From Chloroflexota bacterium (lineage in GTDB: Bacteria > Chloroflexota > UBA6077 > CF-72): a DNA stretch of 48,637 nucleotides. Both the position numbers and the translations under genes were made by a program. The stretch covers positions 1-48,637 of the forward strand of contig JAFAOS010000453.1 in assembly GCA_019247515.1 (NCBI GenBank), given 5' to 3'. Below, piece by piece: positions 5,903-13,896 of the stretch. A model generated the notes under the pieces. That model saw nothing but the letters and a program-made list of their open reading frames with translations. It ran no database searches and was not told where the DNA came from. Numbering within the stretch: the stretch's first letter is position 1; every line of letters starts with the position of its first letter.

Positions 5903-7252
5903 GTGACGGCCGCTCCAGGCGTTCTGGGTGTTCTCTCCTGGGAGGCGCGCGCGCTGTTGACTCGACTGGCGCGCGTCAAGCCGTTTGCTCTATCCGAAAC
6001 GATGGTCCCAGCAGCGGGTCTTTCGTTTGAAGCCCAGACAGCCATCGAACGTCACCTGGCGCGCGGTCGCCGCCGACTGGCGCGCCTGGTGCGCGACTAC
6101 CTGCGGTGGTTGGAGCAGCCCCAGGCGCGGAGCATGCCACCCGCGGAAGCCCAGCGACGCTTCACGCTGCTGCGCTTGCAGTTCAACGCCATCCTCTCGC
6201 AGTTCGACATTTTCGCCGAGGTGCTCGCGCAACGCAGCGAGCACGAGACGGGGGTCTGGTTATCCGGACTCGACGTGATCGCCGCCGATGGACTCCGGTT
6301 ACCCGGCGATTACTATCAGGCGCCGCCGGTCATCTGCTATGTCGATCGCAGCCACGGAGCCGCCATCCGCCGCGTGCGGACGCGGCTGCCCGGTGGAGAC
6401 GAGAACCCGGTCGCCGTCATCCGAGTTCCGCGCGAAAGGATGGTCGGTACCGGCATCGCCTCGTCACTGATACACGAGGTCGGCCACCAGGGCTCTGCAT
6501 TGCTGGGCCTGATGGAGTCGCTGCGGCCGGTGTTGCGTGGTCTCCAGCGAGGAGACGGGCCGCGGCGTCTCGTGTGGCAGTGCTGGGAACGCTGGCTTTC
6601 AGAAACCCTCGCCGACCTGTGGGCGGTCGGGCGCGTGGGCATTGCCGCGCCGCATGGGCTGATGGGTGTGGTGAGTCTGCCCCGCCCGTTCGTTTTCCGC
6701 GTCGATCTCAGCGATCCGCACTCCACTCCGTGGATCAGGGTGAAGATGAGCTGCGCCCTGGGCAATGCACTGTACCCCGACCGGCAGTGGGACGTGTTCG
6801 CGCGCATCTGGGCGTCGCTGTACCCGATCGAAGGTATCGATGGCCCGCGCCGCGCGCTGCTGGAGGCGCTCGACGCGAGTTTACCGGCCGTGGCCACCTT
6901 GCTCGTCGAACACCGCGCGGTGGCGCTGCGGGGTAAGTCACTCCGCGAGGCATTGACCGAGTCGGAGCGGCAGCCGGCTCGTTTGCGCGCGCTTCGTCGC
7001 GCCTGGCACGCACAGCCTCACCGCCGGCTCCGCGCGCCGCCGTCTCTGGCACTCGCCGTCATTGCCCAGGGCGCGGCCGATGAGCTCGTCACACCGGAAT
7101 CCGAAAGTCGCCTCGTGGGTGAGTTACTCACGCACTGGGCGTTGCAAAGCACGCTCGACCGCTCTGCGATCTGCGCTCAACCGGCGCTCGCGGCGCGGCC
7201 GGCCGCACGCATGACGCCAACCCGAGTAGCCGCGGGTTTGGCCGCAAGTTAG
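5903..7252 (+). CDS. HExxH putative metallopeptidase-like protein
   Basis: 449 residues from GTG 5903. GGAG at 5890-5893 gives normal spacing, and the start lies 4 bases after the previous stop. Longer in-frame starts (5660, 5813, 5831) would run inside the upstream gene. The key motif is SSLIHEVGHQG, with His191-Glu192-His195 as a zinc-binding HExxH. About 40 residues later SETLADLWAVG offers Glu234 as a third ligand, which would make it gluzincin-like. The rest is helical and Arg-rich and matches no family I can name. No signal peptide or membrane segment. Second gene of the operon; either peptidase activity or a structural zinc fold is possible. Confidence 0.7.
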   Translation: MTAAPGVLGVLSWEARALLTRLARVKPFALSETMVPAAGLSFEAQTAIERHLARGRRRLARLVRDYLRWLEQPQARSMPPAEAQRRFTLLRLQFNAILSQFDIFAEVLAQRSEHETGVWLSGLDVIAADGLRLPGDYYQAPPVICYVDRSHGAAIRRVRTRLPGGDENPVAVIRVPRERMVGTGIASSLIHEVGHQGSALLGLMESLRPVLRGLQRGDGPRRLVWQCWERWLSETLADLWAVGRVGIAAPHGLMGVVSLPRPFVFRVDLSDPHSTPWIRVKMSCALGNALYPDRQWDVFARIWASLYPIEGIDGPRRALLEALDASLPAVATLLVEHRAVALRGKSLREALTESERQPARLRALRRAWHAQPHRRLRAPPSLALAVIAQGAADELVTPESESRLVGELLTHWALQSTLDRSAICAQPALAARPAARMTPTRVAAGLAAS

Positions 7253-7261
7253 GAGCCCAAG

Positions 7262-9361
7262 ATGGCACAGAGACCTGGTAACAATCGATCACGAAGCGCC
7301 CGAGCAGCCGCATCGGCCCAGGCCGAGGCACGTAGCAAGCCACGGGCGACATTGACCGCCTACAACAACTCTACTGGCGCGGCGGCACGCGCCGCTGCCG
7401 CACGCGGCGAGCTCATCACCTTCACCGTGGATCCGCTCGAGGATGCGGAAATCGAATGGTGCGAGTGGTGGGTGGGTGCGGGAAGCCTGGCTTACCCTCG
7501 CACGGATCGACATCCCGAAGCGGTGTGGAACACCGCTGAAATCGATGGTGGCGGGGAGCACACGATTCGGGTCACCGTCCACTACCGAGGCGAGGAAATA
7601 TCGGAGGTCCTCACCACCAGCTTCTATATCCGGAACAGCGAGGATCACATGGCCGTCATCAGGGGGATCGCCGATCACGCCGTCGACGGCATCCGTGATG
7701 CGTTGGCAAATGTGTCGGTTGGCCTACGCCGTACCTCGTCGACGTTGACACCGGATGTCGGGCTGTGGATGCTCATCAAGCGCATGGCGCGCGAGCTGTC
7801 ATTCAATGAATACCGGCGGGCTATCGACTCGCTGCTCTGCGCTTTTTCCCCTGACGCGGACGGTCTCGACGAACTCGCCGCAGACGACCGCCTCGATTCC
7901 CTCAATGCAGCCAGAGAACGTGAAGACTTGCGCTTCTTGCATCGTCGTCGGTTCTTACCGTTCAACGATACGGATGCGTACCGCTTCCTCAAGGTCGCTA
8001 CCGAGGCCTTCTTGCTCAGCCGGATCGGGATAACCAGACGCGAGGACTCTGACAATGCGACGCGTCTGGTGGACGTTTTTGCCATGAACGGCATGGCACG
8101 CTTCACCGGCAAGGAGATCGACGAGGCGGCGAGTCTGCTCAGTACTCCGGACAACCACCACTCGATACGCGAAACACTGCATTCCTACCTGGAGTCAGTG
8201 GGCCAGCTGGGCGAGAATGGGCAGGTCAAGACCATTCCCTACCTCGCGCTCGTCAGTCAAGGGCTTCAGGACACGGGTATGCGGAGCAGGTATCTCTTCC
8301 CTGGTGAGTCGGTCGGTCGCTTACCGGATGAGTGCTTCGCGATGCTCCAGGAGAAGCTGACGCAACCGCTTCTGCTGGAGTTGATCTGGTCCTACTGGCA
8401 CGAGGAAGGCATGCTGGTCCAGACGATCGGTGCAGTCACGCGGCGCTTTCAGAACATCCGTGGTCCCGGCGAGCGCGACCCGCTCTCCGAGATGCAGACC
8501 AGTCCGTTGCGCCCGCTGAACAACTTGCTATGGGGGTACATCCAGGACGAGCAGCATCAACTCAGCATTGTTCGCCGCGCCTACGAATACGAGAACGAGT
8601 ACGGCATGTCGCTGTACGGCCAGGCCGTACCAACGCTGCGGCCGGCCGACAGCCGCTCGAGATTCCTGGAGGCGTTCCACCACCTGCTCTACCGCGTCAC
8701 GCAGTTCTACCAGCAGGACGACGACACGACGGTTGCATCCGATGGCTTTCCGGTGCTCAATGCCCTGCGCGAAGTGCATCTGGTGCTGAGCGAAGGCGCA
8801 CACAACCAGTTCGGCGACCTGCCCTCGACCGCGCGACAGGAAATGTTCATCCAGCAATGGCTGCTGGCGCGACCGGAGTTTCAGCAATTCCTGCCCAAGC
8901 GGGCGATGATCGCCTACCCCGAAGAGTGGATGGGCCGCGTCGATGCTATGAAAGGACTGCAGGGCTGGACTGACACGTCAGTCCTCCAGTTCCACAACCT
9001 GGCGGTGTACGGAGAGCAGATTCTCCTCTCGATCCGCTACACCAACTGGAACGACCCGAACCTCAAACCAGACGATGGCAAGAACTGGGCACGGATGTTC
9101 CGTCCAGAGATCCAGGGGTACATCCACGCGTACCGAGCGACCACGAGTGTCGACCTGACCGCGGAGGCGACCGATACTCGCGCGGCGGAGGATCGCGCTC
9201 TGCAGCCGTCGGTCCACCTGCGACGCATGCTGGAGCAGCAGCGCCGAGGCGCCCCGCTGCCAGCGCGCGTGCCGCTGCCGGAACTGGGGGGCCGCGTGGG
9301 GCAACCCGCCGCGAACGGAGCCGGGCCAGGCGTGAAGCGACGCCTGCCTGCGGCACGCTGA
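7262..9361 (+). CDS. Conserved-looking large protein of unknown family with Ig-like N-terminus
   Basis: 699 residues, starting 9 bases after the previous stop with AGGAG at 7250-7254 before the ATG. After a basic Ala-rich lead (1-35), residues ~45-125 look like a beta-sandwich of PKD/Ig type (ITFTVDPLEDAEIEWCEWWV, then HTIRVTVHYRGEEISEVLT). The remaining ~550 residues are mainly helical with several Trp/Arg-rich segments (ELIWSYWHEEGMLVQTIGAV, MFIQQWLLARPEFQQFLPK). The C-terminus is a disordered Arg/Ala/Pro tail. No signal peptide, transmembrane helix or catalytic motif is evident. It could be a scaffold or carrier for the other operon products, but no function can be assigned from sequence. 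Confidence 0.65.
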   Translation: MAQRPGNNRSRSARAAASAQAEARSKPRATLTAYNNSTGAAARAAAARGELITFTVDPLEDAEIEWCEWWVGAGSLAYPRTDRHPEAVWNTAEIDGGGEHTIRVTVHYRGEEISEVLTTSFYIRNSEDHMAVIRGIADHAVDGIRDALANVSVGLRRTSSTLTPDVGLWMLIKRMARELSFNEYRRAIDSLLCAFSPDADGLDELAADDRLDSLNAAREREDLRFLHRRRFLPFNDTDAYRFLKVATEAFLLSRIGITRREDSDNATRLVDVFAMNGMARFTGKEIDEAASLLSTPDNHHSIRETLHSYLESVGQLGENGQVKTIPYLALVSQGLQDTGMRSRYLFPGESVGRLPDECFAMLQEKLTQPLLLELIWSYWHEEGMLVQTIGAVTRRFQNIRGPGERDPLSEMQTSPLRPLNNLLWGYIQDEQHQLSIVRRAYEYENEYGMSLYGQAVPTLRPADSRSRFLEAFHHLLYRVTQFYQQDDDTTVASDGFPVLNALREVHLVLSEGAHNQFGDLPSTARQEMFIQQWLLARPEFQQFLPKRAMIAYPEEWMGRVDAMKGLQGWTDTSVLQFHNLAVYGEQILLSIRYTNWNDPNLKPDDGKNWARMFRPEIQGYIHAYRATTSVDLTAEATDTRAAEDRALQPSVHLRRMLEQQRRGAPLPARVPLPELGGRVGQPAANGAGPGVKRRLPAAR

Positions 9362-9397
9362 TGGTTGGGCGGGGGCCAGGGTACGCGGAGCGGCAGC

Positions 9398-10489
9398 ATG
9401 CTTTCAAACCGAACGACGCCGATCGACTTCACGTCGTCGCTATACCTCGGGCTGTGCCACGCGAGCGAAGCGCTGCGCTCGTGGGTGAGCTTCACGACGG
9501 GCAAGCCCGCCGCGCTGGAGGAATCACCTGACGCGCGGCGGATCGCCGCTCGGCTGGCTCGGCTTCAAGGCTGTGAGCAGGCAACGCTGGCCACATCCAC
9601 GCTACACGCTTTCTGGGACCTGTTCGGGATCTTCGACCGGCGGCGCGTCGCGATCTACGTCGACGGTGGAATGTATCCGATTGCGCGCTGGGGCGTTGAG
9701 CGCGCCGCCGCCCACGCCGTCCCCGTCCGCGAGTTCGCGCATCAGGATGCGGCCGATCTCGAAGTGCGCGTGCGGCGCGATGCCGCACTCCGGCGCACGC
9801 CGGTGGTCGTGGCGGACGGGTTCTGCACGGCATGCGGGTCCGTTGCACCGATTCCGGACTACCTGGCCACGATCCGGGCACGTGGCGGTCAGCTCGTCAT
9901 CGATGACACCCAGGCACTCGGCATTCTCGGTCAGGCGCCAGGTCCAGGAACACCATATGGCCGCGGTGGCGGCGGGACGCTGCGCTGGCATGGCGTCGAC
10001 GGAGCGGACGTGCTCTCAGTCAGCTCGTTGGCCAAGGCGTTCGGTGCGCCTGTCGCCGTGCTGGCGGGAAGCCGCAGAGACATCGCCTGTTTCGAGCAGC
10101 ACAGCGATACGCGCGTCCACTGCAGTCCGCCATCGACGGCGGCGCTCCGGGCAGCCGAGCACGCCCTTGCCATCAACCAGCGGTGCGGGGACGTGCTGCG
10201 ACAGCGCCTCTGGGACCTCGTCCGGCTGTTTCAGGTCTTGCTTCGGCGTGCGGGGCGCACTGCCACCGGCGGGTTCTCGCCGATGCAGACGATTGTGCCC
10301 TGCACGGACCGCGACGCGACTCGAGAGCACCAGCGACTCATGCAGGCGGGAATTCGAACGATTCTGCGCGCTCCGGAGCATGGGGGGAATGCGCGGATCG
10401 GCGTGCTGATCACCGCCAGACACGCAAGGCACGACATCGAGCGAGCAGTCGCGGCGCTGTCGGGCACACCCCATCGCCGAGGAGGTTGA
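9398..10489 (+). CDS. PLP-dependent enzyme, BioF/KBL (alpha-oxoamine synthase) like
   Basis: 363 residues from ATG 9398, chosen for GGAG at 9387-9390; an in-frame TTG at 9365 has no ribosome site. Fold-type I aminotransferase family. LVIDDTQALGILG holds Asp169, expected to pair with the pyridine nitrogen, and SVSSLAKAFGAP holds Lys213, expected to bind PLP. In 8-amino-7-oxononanoate synthases the equivalent motif is DDAHGxG; here the His is replaced by Gln172, so the chemistry may differ from acyl-CoA condensation. A C-terminal domain (IRTILRAPEHGGNARIGVLI) is present. Its place between unknown proteins and a cell-wall peptidase is unusual; it may make or modify a small molecule or side chain. 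No biotin genes are nearby. Confidence 0.8.
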   Translation: MLSNRTTPIDFTSSLYLGLCHASEALRSWVSFTTGKPAALEESPDARRIAARLARLQGCEQATLATSTLHAFWDLFGIFDRRRVAIYVDGGMYPIARWGVERAAAHAVPVREFAHQDAADLEVRVRRDAALRRTPVVVADGFCTACGSVAPIPDYLATIRARGGQLVIDDTQALGILGQAPGPGTPYGRGGGGTLRWHGVDGADVLSVSSLAKAFGAPVAVLAGSRRDIACFEQHSDTRVHCSPPSTAALRAAEHALAINQRCGDVLRQRLWDLVRLFQVLLRRAGRTATGGFSPMQTIVPCTDRDATREHQRLMQAGIRTILRAPEHGGNARIGVLITARHARHDIERAVAALSGTPHRRGG

Positions 10490-10493
10490 GGAC

Positions 10494-12554
10494 ATGCAAA
10501 CACTGCCAAACAGGTTCGAGGAGATCCCGGTTGGCGTCGGCGCGGAGGAGGAATACAGAGGCCGAGGGACCGGGCGCTGGCGCTCCAACTCGCGTTGGGC
10601 CGCGCCGGCGCGACCGCGACCAACGGGCAGGCGTGCGCGACGGCGTTATTTTTATGGCCCGGACCCGTGGTGGGCGCGTAGTCCGCTCGTGATCGAACCG
10701 ACGTACGCGCTACCCGCGTACGGTGTTCGCATGCCCGCCCTCCAACCAATGCCGGCGACGGCCGCGCCGGATGCCGGCGACACGGCAGGCGCGCCGACCG
10801 ACACGCCGGCGTCGCCAACCGATGCCGCGCCGGCCCAGGCAATCGGTGGGCCGGACGGCGGAAGCGTGACGCCCCCACCGCCCGAGACCGAGTTCGACTT
10901 CGCCCGCGCGGCGCCACCGCCTTCGCGTCCCGCGCCCATTCCAGCCGCACGGCTCCAGTGGCCGCAAGCGACACCCGAGCAAATCGCCTTCATGCGCAGC
11001 GTTTACCAGTTGCACGTGGCTCGCGCAGCGAAAGCCCGGTCGTTCGTGGGCGACGTGCCTCCGCAGGAGCTCGACTGGGTGGACGCCGAACGGCGACAGG
11101 GCGAGCGACTTCGCCGCCCGGCGGCCGCCGCGCTGCGCACACTGTTGAGCGAGGCGAGGGCCGCTCTTGCTCGCGAGCGCAACGCCGGCAACGCGCAGGC
11201 GCGAGGGGTCAGCCGCATCGGAATCACGAGCGGCTACCGGTCAGCTTCGCAGCAGTTCGCGCTCTGGGAGCACCGCTTCGCCGGCTATTACCGCGACACC
11301 GCGACGGAGCGCGCTCGCTTGCCGGGCGGACCGCACGGCGCGCAGGCGGCCGACTACCTCTCTCGACACATCGGTCGCTGGCTGGCAGCGCCGGGCTACA
11401 GCAATCACAACCGTGGCCTGGCCGCGGATCTGGTAACCGTGGAAGGTGGAACAACATTCAGCGCATCGCATACCCAGGTGACGGGGTGGCGCTCGACCTG
11501 GTTGTTCAACTGGCTTATGCGGCATGCCGCGCGATTCGGGTTCTATCAAAACCCATCCATCAACGAACCGTGGCACTGGGAATACCACCCGCCAACGAAT
11601 GGTGGCGGCGCGCCGGTCCGCCAGGAGTCCAGCACCGGTAAAGCCATCTCAACCAGCTCGGTCGGGCGTGAGGAGATCGCGCGTTTCCCGGTCCTGGACC
11701 GCGTGCCCGGCCCCGCGCCGGCGCTCGTGTTGCGGTGGAACCAGTCGCCGTCAACACCCACCGCCGTGGACGTGGTCGTGCATTTCCATGGCTATGCGAT
11801 GTGCGGTCAGCCGGCGCAGCTTCTACTGCCCCGTGACATCGAACCGATCAGTGGTCTCGACTTCGCTAACCCAGATAGTGGCGGCGGTGGTCCCCGCCGG
11901 CTGCGTCCGACGCTGGCCTTGCTGCCCCGAGGCACACAAGCGGATCCGGCGCACCCCCGCCACTACACGTTCCCCTCACTGACAACGCCGGCCGGACTGA
12001 AGGAGTTGATTGACGCCGCTCTCGACCACTTCGGACACCGCTCCGCGGCCGCGCGCCCGCGTCTTGGCCGCCTCATCCTGACCGCGCACTCCGGCGGCGG
12101 CGCCGCGCTGCTGCGTTCGCTGGCGCATGTGAACCCGCACGAAGTCCACCTGTTCGATGCGCTGTATGGTTGGCCGGCGGAGGACTACGCCGCCCTCGCG
12201 CGCTGGGTCCAGACACGCATCCGCAACGACCAGGCGGCCCTGTCAAAGCTCACGGGGCAAGCGGCGGACAATTACATGCGCACGCAGGGTGGCGCATTGC
12301 GTTGCGTATTTGGACCGACAACATGTGAGCGCAGCCACGCGCTTGCGGCCATGCTGGCGAAGACGCTGGCGGAGACGCGGGTGACCAGCCTGGGGACCTG
12401 GTATCGCGTTGAACGCACGCTGCTGCAGCATTGCGCGATCCCGCGGCGCTACGGCTGGCGGCTGCTGACGGATGCAAGCGCCGCCCTACCCGACGTGGCG
12501 GCGCTGGGCAAATGCGAGCCGCGGCCGACCGCCACAGTCCGCAGCGCGCGATGA
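10494..12554 (+). CDS. M15-type D,D-carboxypeptidase fused to alpha/beta-hydrolase-like domain
   Basis: 686 residues; AGGAGG at 10480-10485 precedes the ATG. Residues 1-165 are disordered: acidic, then Arg/Tyr/Trp-rich (RRRYFYGPDPWWARSP), then Pro/Ala-rich. Residues ~165-375 are a VanY/M15 zinc peptidase: ITSGYRSASQQ, YSNHNRGLAADL (His305, Asp312) and EPWHWEY (His361), the usual His-Asp-His ligands for enzymes cutting D-Ala-D-Ala or related peptides in peptidoglycan. Residues ~400-600 resemble an alpha/beta hydrolase: VVVHFHGYAM, then LILTAHSGGGAALL with Ser533 at a nucleophile elbow. The fusion is unusual. No signal peptide is seen although the substrate would be extracytoplasmic. Last gene of the operon, ending 20 bp from the convergent methyltransferase gene. 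Confidence 0.8.
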   Translation: MQTLPNRFEEIPVGVGAEEEYRGRGTGRWRSNSRWAAPARPRPTGRRARRRYFYGPDPWWARSPLVIEPTYALPAYGVRMPALQPMPATAAPDAGDTAGAPTDTPASPTDAAPAQAIGGPDGGSVTPPPPETEFDFARAAPPPSRPAPIPAARLQWPQATPEQIAFMRSVYQLHVARAAKARSFVGDVPPQELDWVDAERRQGERLRRPAAAALRTLLSEARAALARERNAGNAQARGVSRIGITSGYRSASQQFALWEHRFAGYYRDTATERARLPGGPHGAQAADYLSRHIGRWLAAPGYSNHNRGLAADLVTVEGGTTFSASHTQVTGWRSTWLFNWLMRHAARFGFYQNPSINEPWHWEYHPPTNGGGAPVRQESSTGKAISTSSVGREEIARFPVLDRVPGPAPALVLRWNQSPSTPTAVDVVVHFHGYAMCGQPAQLLLPRDIEPISGLDFANPDSGGGGPRRLRPTLALLPRGTQADPAHPRHYTFPSLTTPAGLKELIDAALDHFGHRSAAARPRLGRLILTAHSGGGAALLRSLAHVNPHEVHLFDALYGWPAEDYAALARWVQTRIRNDQAALSKLTGQAADNYMRTQGGALRCVFGPTTCERSHALAAMLAKTLAETRVTSLGTWYRVERTLLQHCAIPRRYGWRLLTDASAALPDVAALGKCEPRPTATVRSAR

Positions 12555-12574
12555 ATTTTCAGCAACCTTTAGCG

Positions 12575-13690
12575 TTAGACGGCGATTGGTGAGCGGGAGG
12601 CGAGCCGAGCGCCTTCCACCATCGCCTGCAGCTTGGCCCACGCGATGCTCGGCGAGACGTCGCGTGGACCGACCGACGTGCCGAAGCCGCAGTCGGTGCT
12701 GGCCATCACACGGTCCTCGCCGACAATGTCGACGAAGTGCTGCAGCCGCTCGGCGACCAGCTCGGGATGCTCGACGTACGTCGTGCACGAATCGATCACG
12801 CCCGGGATCAGCACCAGGTCCGACGGCACACCCACCGAGCGGAACACTTTCCACTCGTGCGCGTGGCGCGGATTGGCCGCCTCGAACGACAGGCCGCCCA
12901 CGTTCGCCGAGCACGCGATTTCCAGGATGGAGGCCAGCGGCACGTCGTGAACGTGCGGCCCGGCGAAGTTGCCCCAGCACAGGTGCAGCCGCACCCGGTC
13001 GCGCGGCAAACCGTCAATCGCTTCATTCAGCACGCTCACGTGCATTTGCGCCACGCTGAGAAAACCCTGGTCCGAGAGGTCGCCGAAGCGCATCTGGCGG
13101 CTCATCGCCAGGTCGGGACAGTCGAGCTGCAGAACGAAGCCGGCGTCCACGATCGCTCGATACTCGTCGCGCATCGCCTGGCCGACGGCCCTGAGGTAGT
13201 CCTCATCCGACGGGTAGTACGTGCTCGGCATGAACGTGTCGATCACGCCGGGCGACGCCGCGCTCATAAACACGTCGGCCCGCCGGACGCCCTCGAGCGC
13301 GGTCCGCAGGTTGTCGATGTCGCGCCGCACCGCCGACGGATCGCGCAGGTTGACCGCGCCGTTGTTGGTCGGATAGCGGACCTGCGGTCGGAACGGGCGG
13401 ACCCAGTCGGGGAACTCGGGATCCCGCATGTCTCGGCGCCGCGGCTCGCCGTCGAAGCCGCTCAGGCGCTCCTTGACGTAGCCCGAATACGACACCTTGC
13501 TGTACTCGCCGTCGTTGAGGACATCGATGCCGATGTCGGCCTGCCGCTTGACCACCTCCGCGGTCGCGCTGGCGATTCGCCCGCGCAGCACGTCGACGTC
13601 CTGCAGTTGGCCAGCGTCGTACTGCAGCATCATGTCCGACAAGTCGGTCGGTCGCGGCAAGCTGCCAGTATGCGTGGTCAGAATCGTCAT
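12575..13690 (-). CDS. MetE C-terminal-like zinc methyltransferase
   Basis: 371 residues. Cobalamin-independent methionine synthase family, catalytic-domain only, about half the length of full MetE. Visible features are HTGSLPRP near the N-terminus, VLNDGEYSK, and zinc ligands of the family: RLHLCWGN (His and Cys), SFEAANPRH (Glu) and STDCGFGT (Cys). Such single-domain proteins transfer methyl or related groups between a corrinoid, folate or thiol and homocysteine or coenzyme-M-like thiols; the substrate cannot be read from sequence. A possible small membrane-protein gene overlaps its ATG by an ATGA junction upstream. Converges with the operon ending at 12554. Confidence 0.85.
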   Translation of the reverse strand: MTILTTHTGSLPRPTDLSDMMLQYDAGQLQDVDVLRGRIASATAEVVKRQADIGIDVLNDGEYSKVSYSGYVKERLSGFDGEPRRRDMRDPEFPDWVRPFRPQVRYPTNNGAVNLRDPSAVRRDIDNLRTALEGVRRADVFMSAASPGVIDTFMPSTYYPSDEDYLRAVGQAMRDEYRAIVDAGFVLQLDCPDLAMSRQMRFGDLSDQGFLSVAQMHVSVLNEAIDGLPRDRVRLHLCWGNFAGPHVHDVPLASILEIACSANVGGLSFEAANPRHAHEWKVFRSVGVPSDLVLIPGVIDSCTTYVEHPELVAERLQHFVDIVGEDRVMASTDCGFGTSVGPRDVSPSIAWAKLQAMVEGARLASRSPIAV

Positions 13691-13839
13691 ATTTGCAGGA
13701 GCGCTCGCAGCCAGACCGCAACGCCCGCGCCGATGAGCAGCGCCAGGTAGAACAGCAGCAGTGCGACCAGTGCCGGCAGCAAACCAGGCGCGGTTCGCAA
13801 CCGTAGTAAAAGCAGCCGCCGCTCGCGCTCGTCCCTCAC
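13687..13839 (-). CDS. Possible small single-span membrane protein
   Basis: 50 codons from a GTG at 13839. The product is basic at the N-terminus (RDERERRLLLLRLR) followed by a strong hydrophobic helix (LLPALVALLLFYLALLIGAG). Its TGA overlaps the ATG of the methyltransferase gene (ATGA), the arrangement of translationally coupled genes. The frame stays open further upstream antisense to the histidine kinase, so the true start is uncertain, and no clear ribosome site is visible. The hydrophobic pattern is much more protein-like than the antisense frame that continues upstream. Confidence 0.4.
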   Translation of the reverse strand: MRDERERRLLLLRLRTAPGLLPALVALLLFYLALLIGAGVAVWLRALLQI

Positions 13840-13896
13840 ACGTGAGATGATACGTCGCCAGGCGATCTGAAACGCCCGAAGCAGTGCCAGTGGTGT

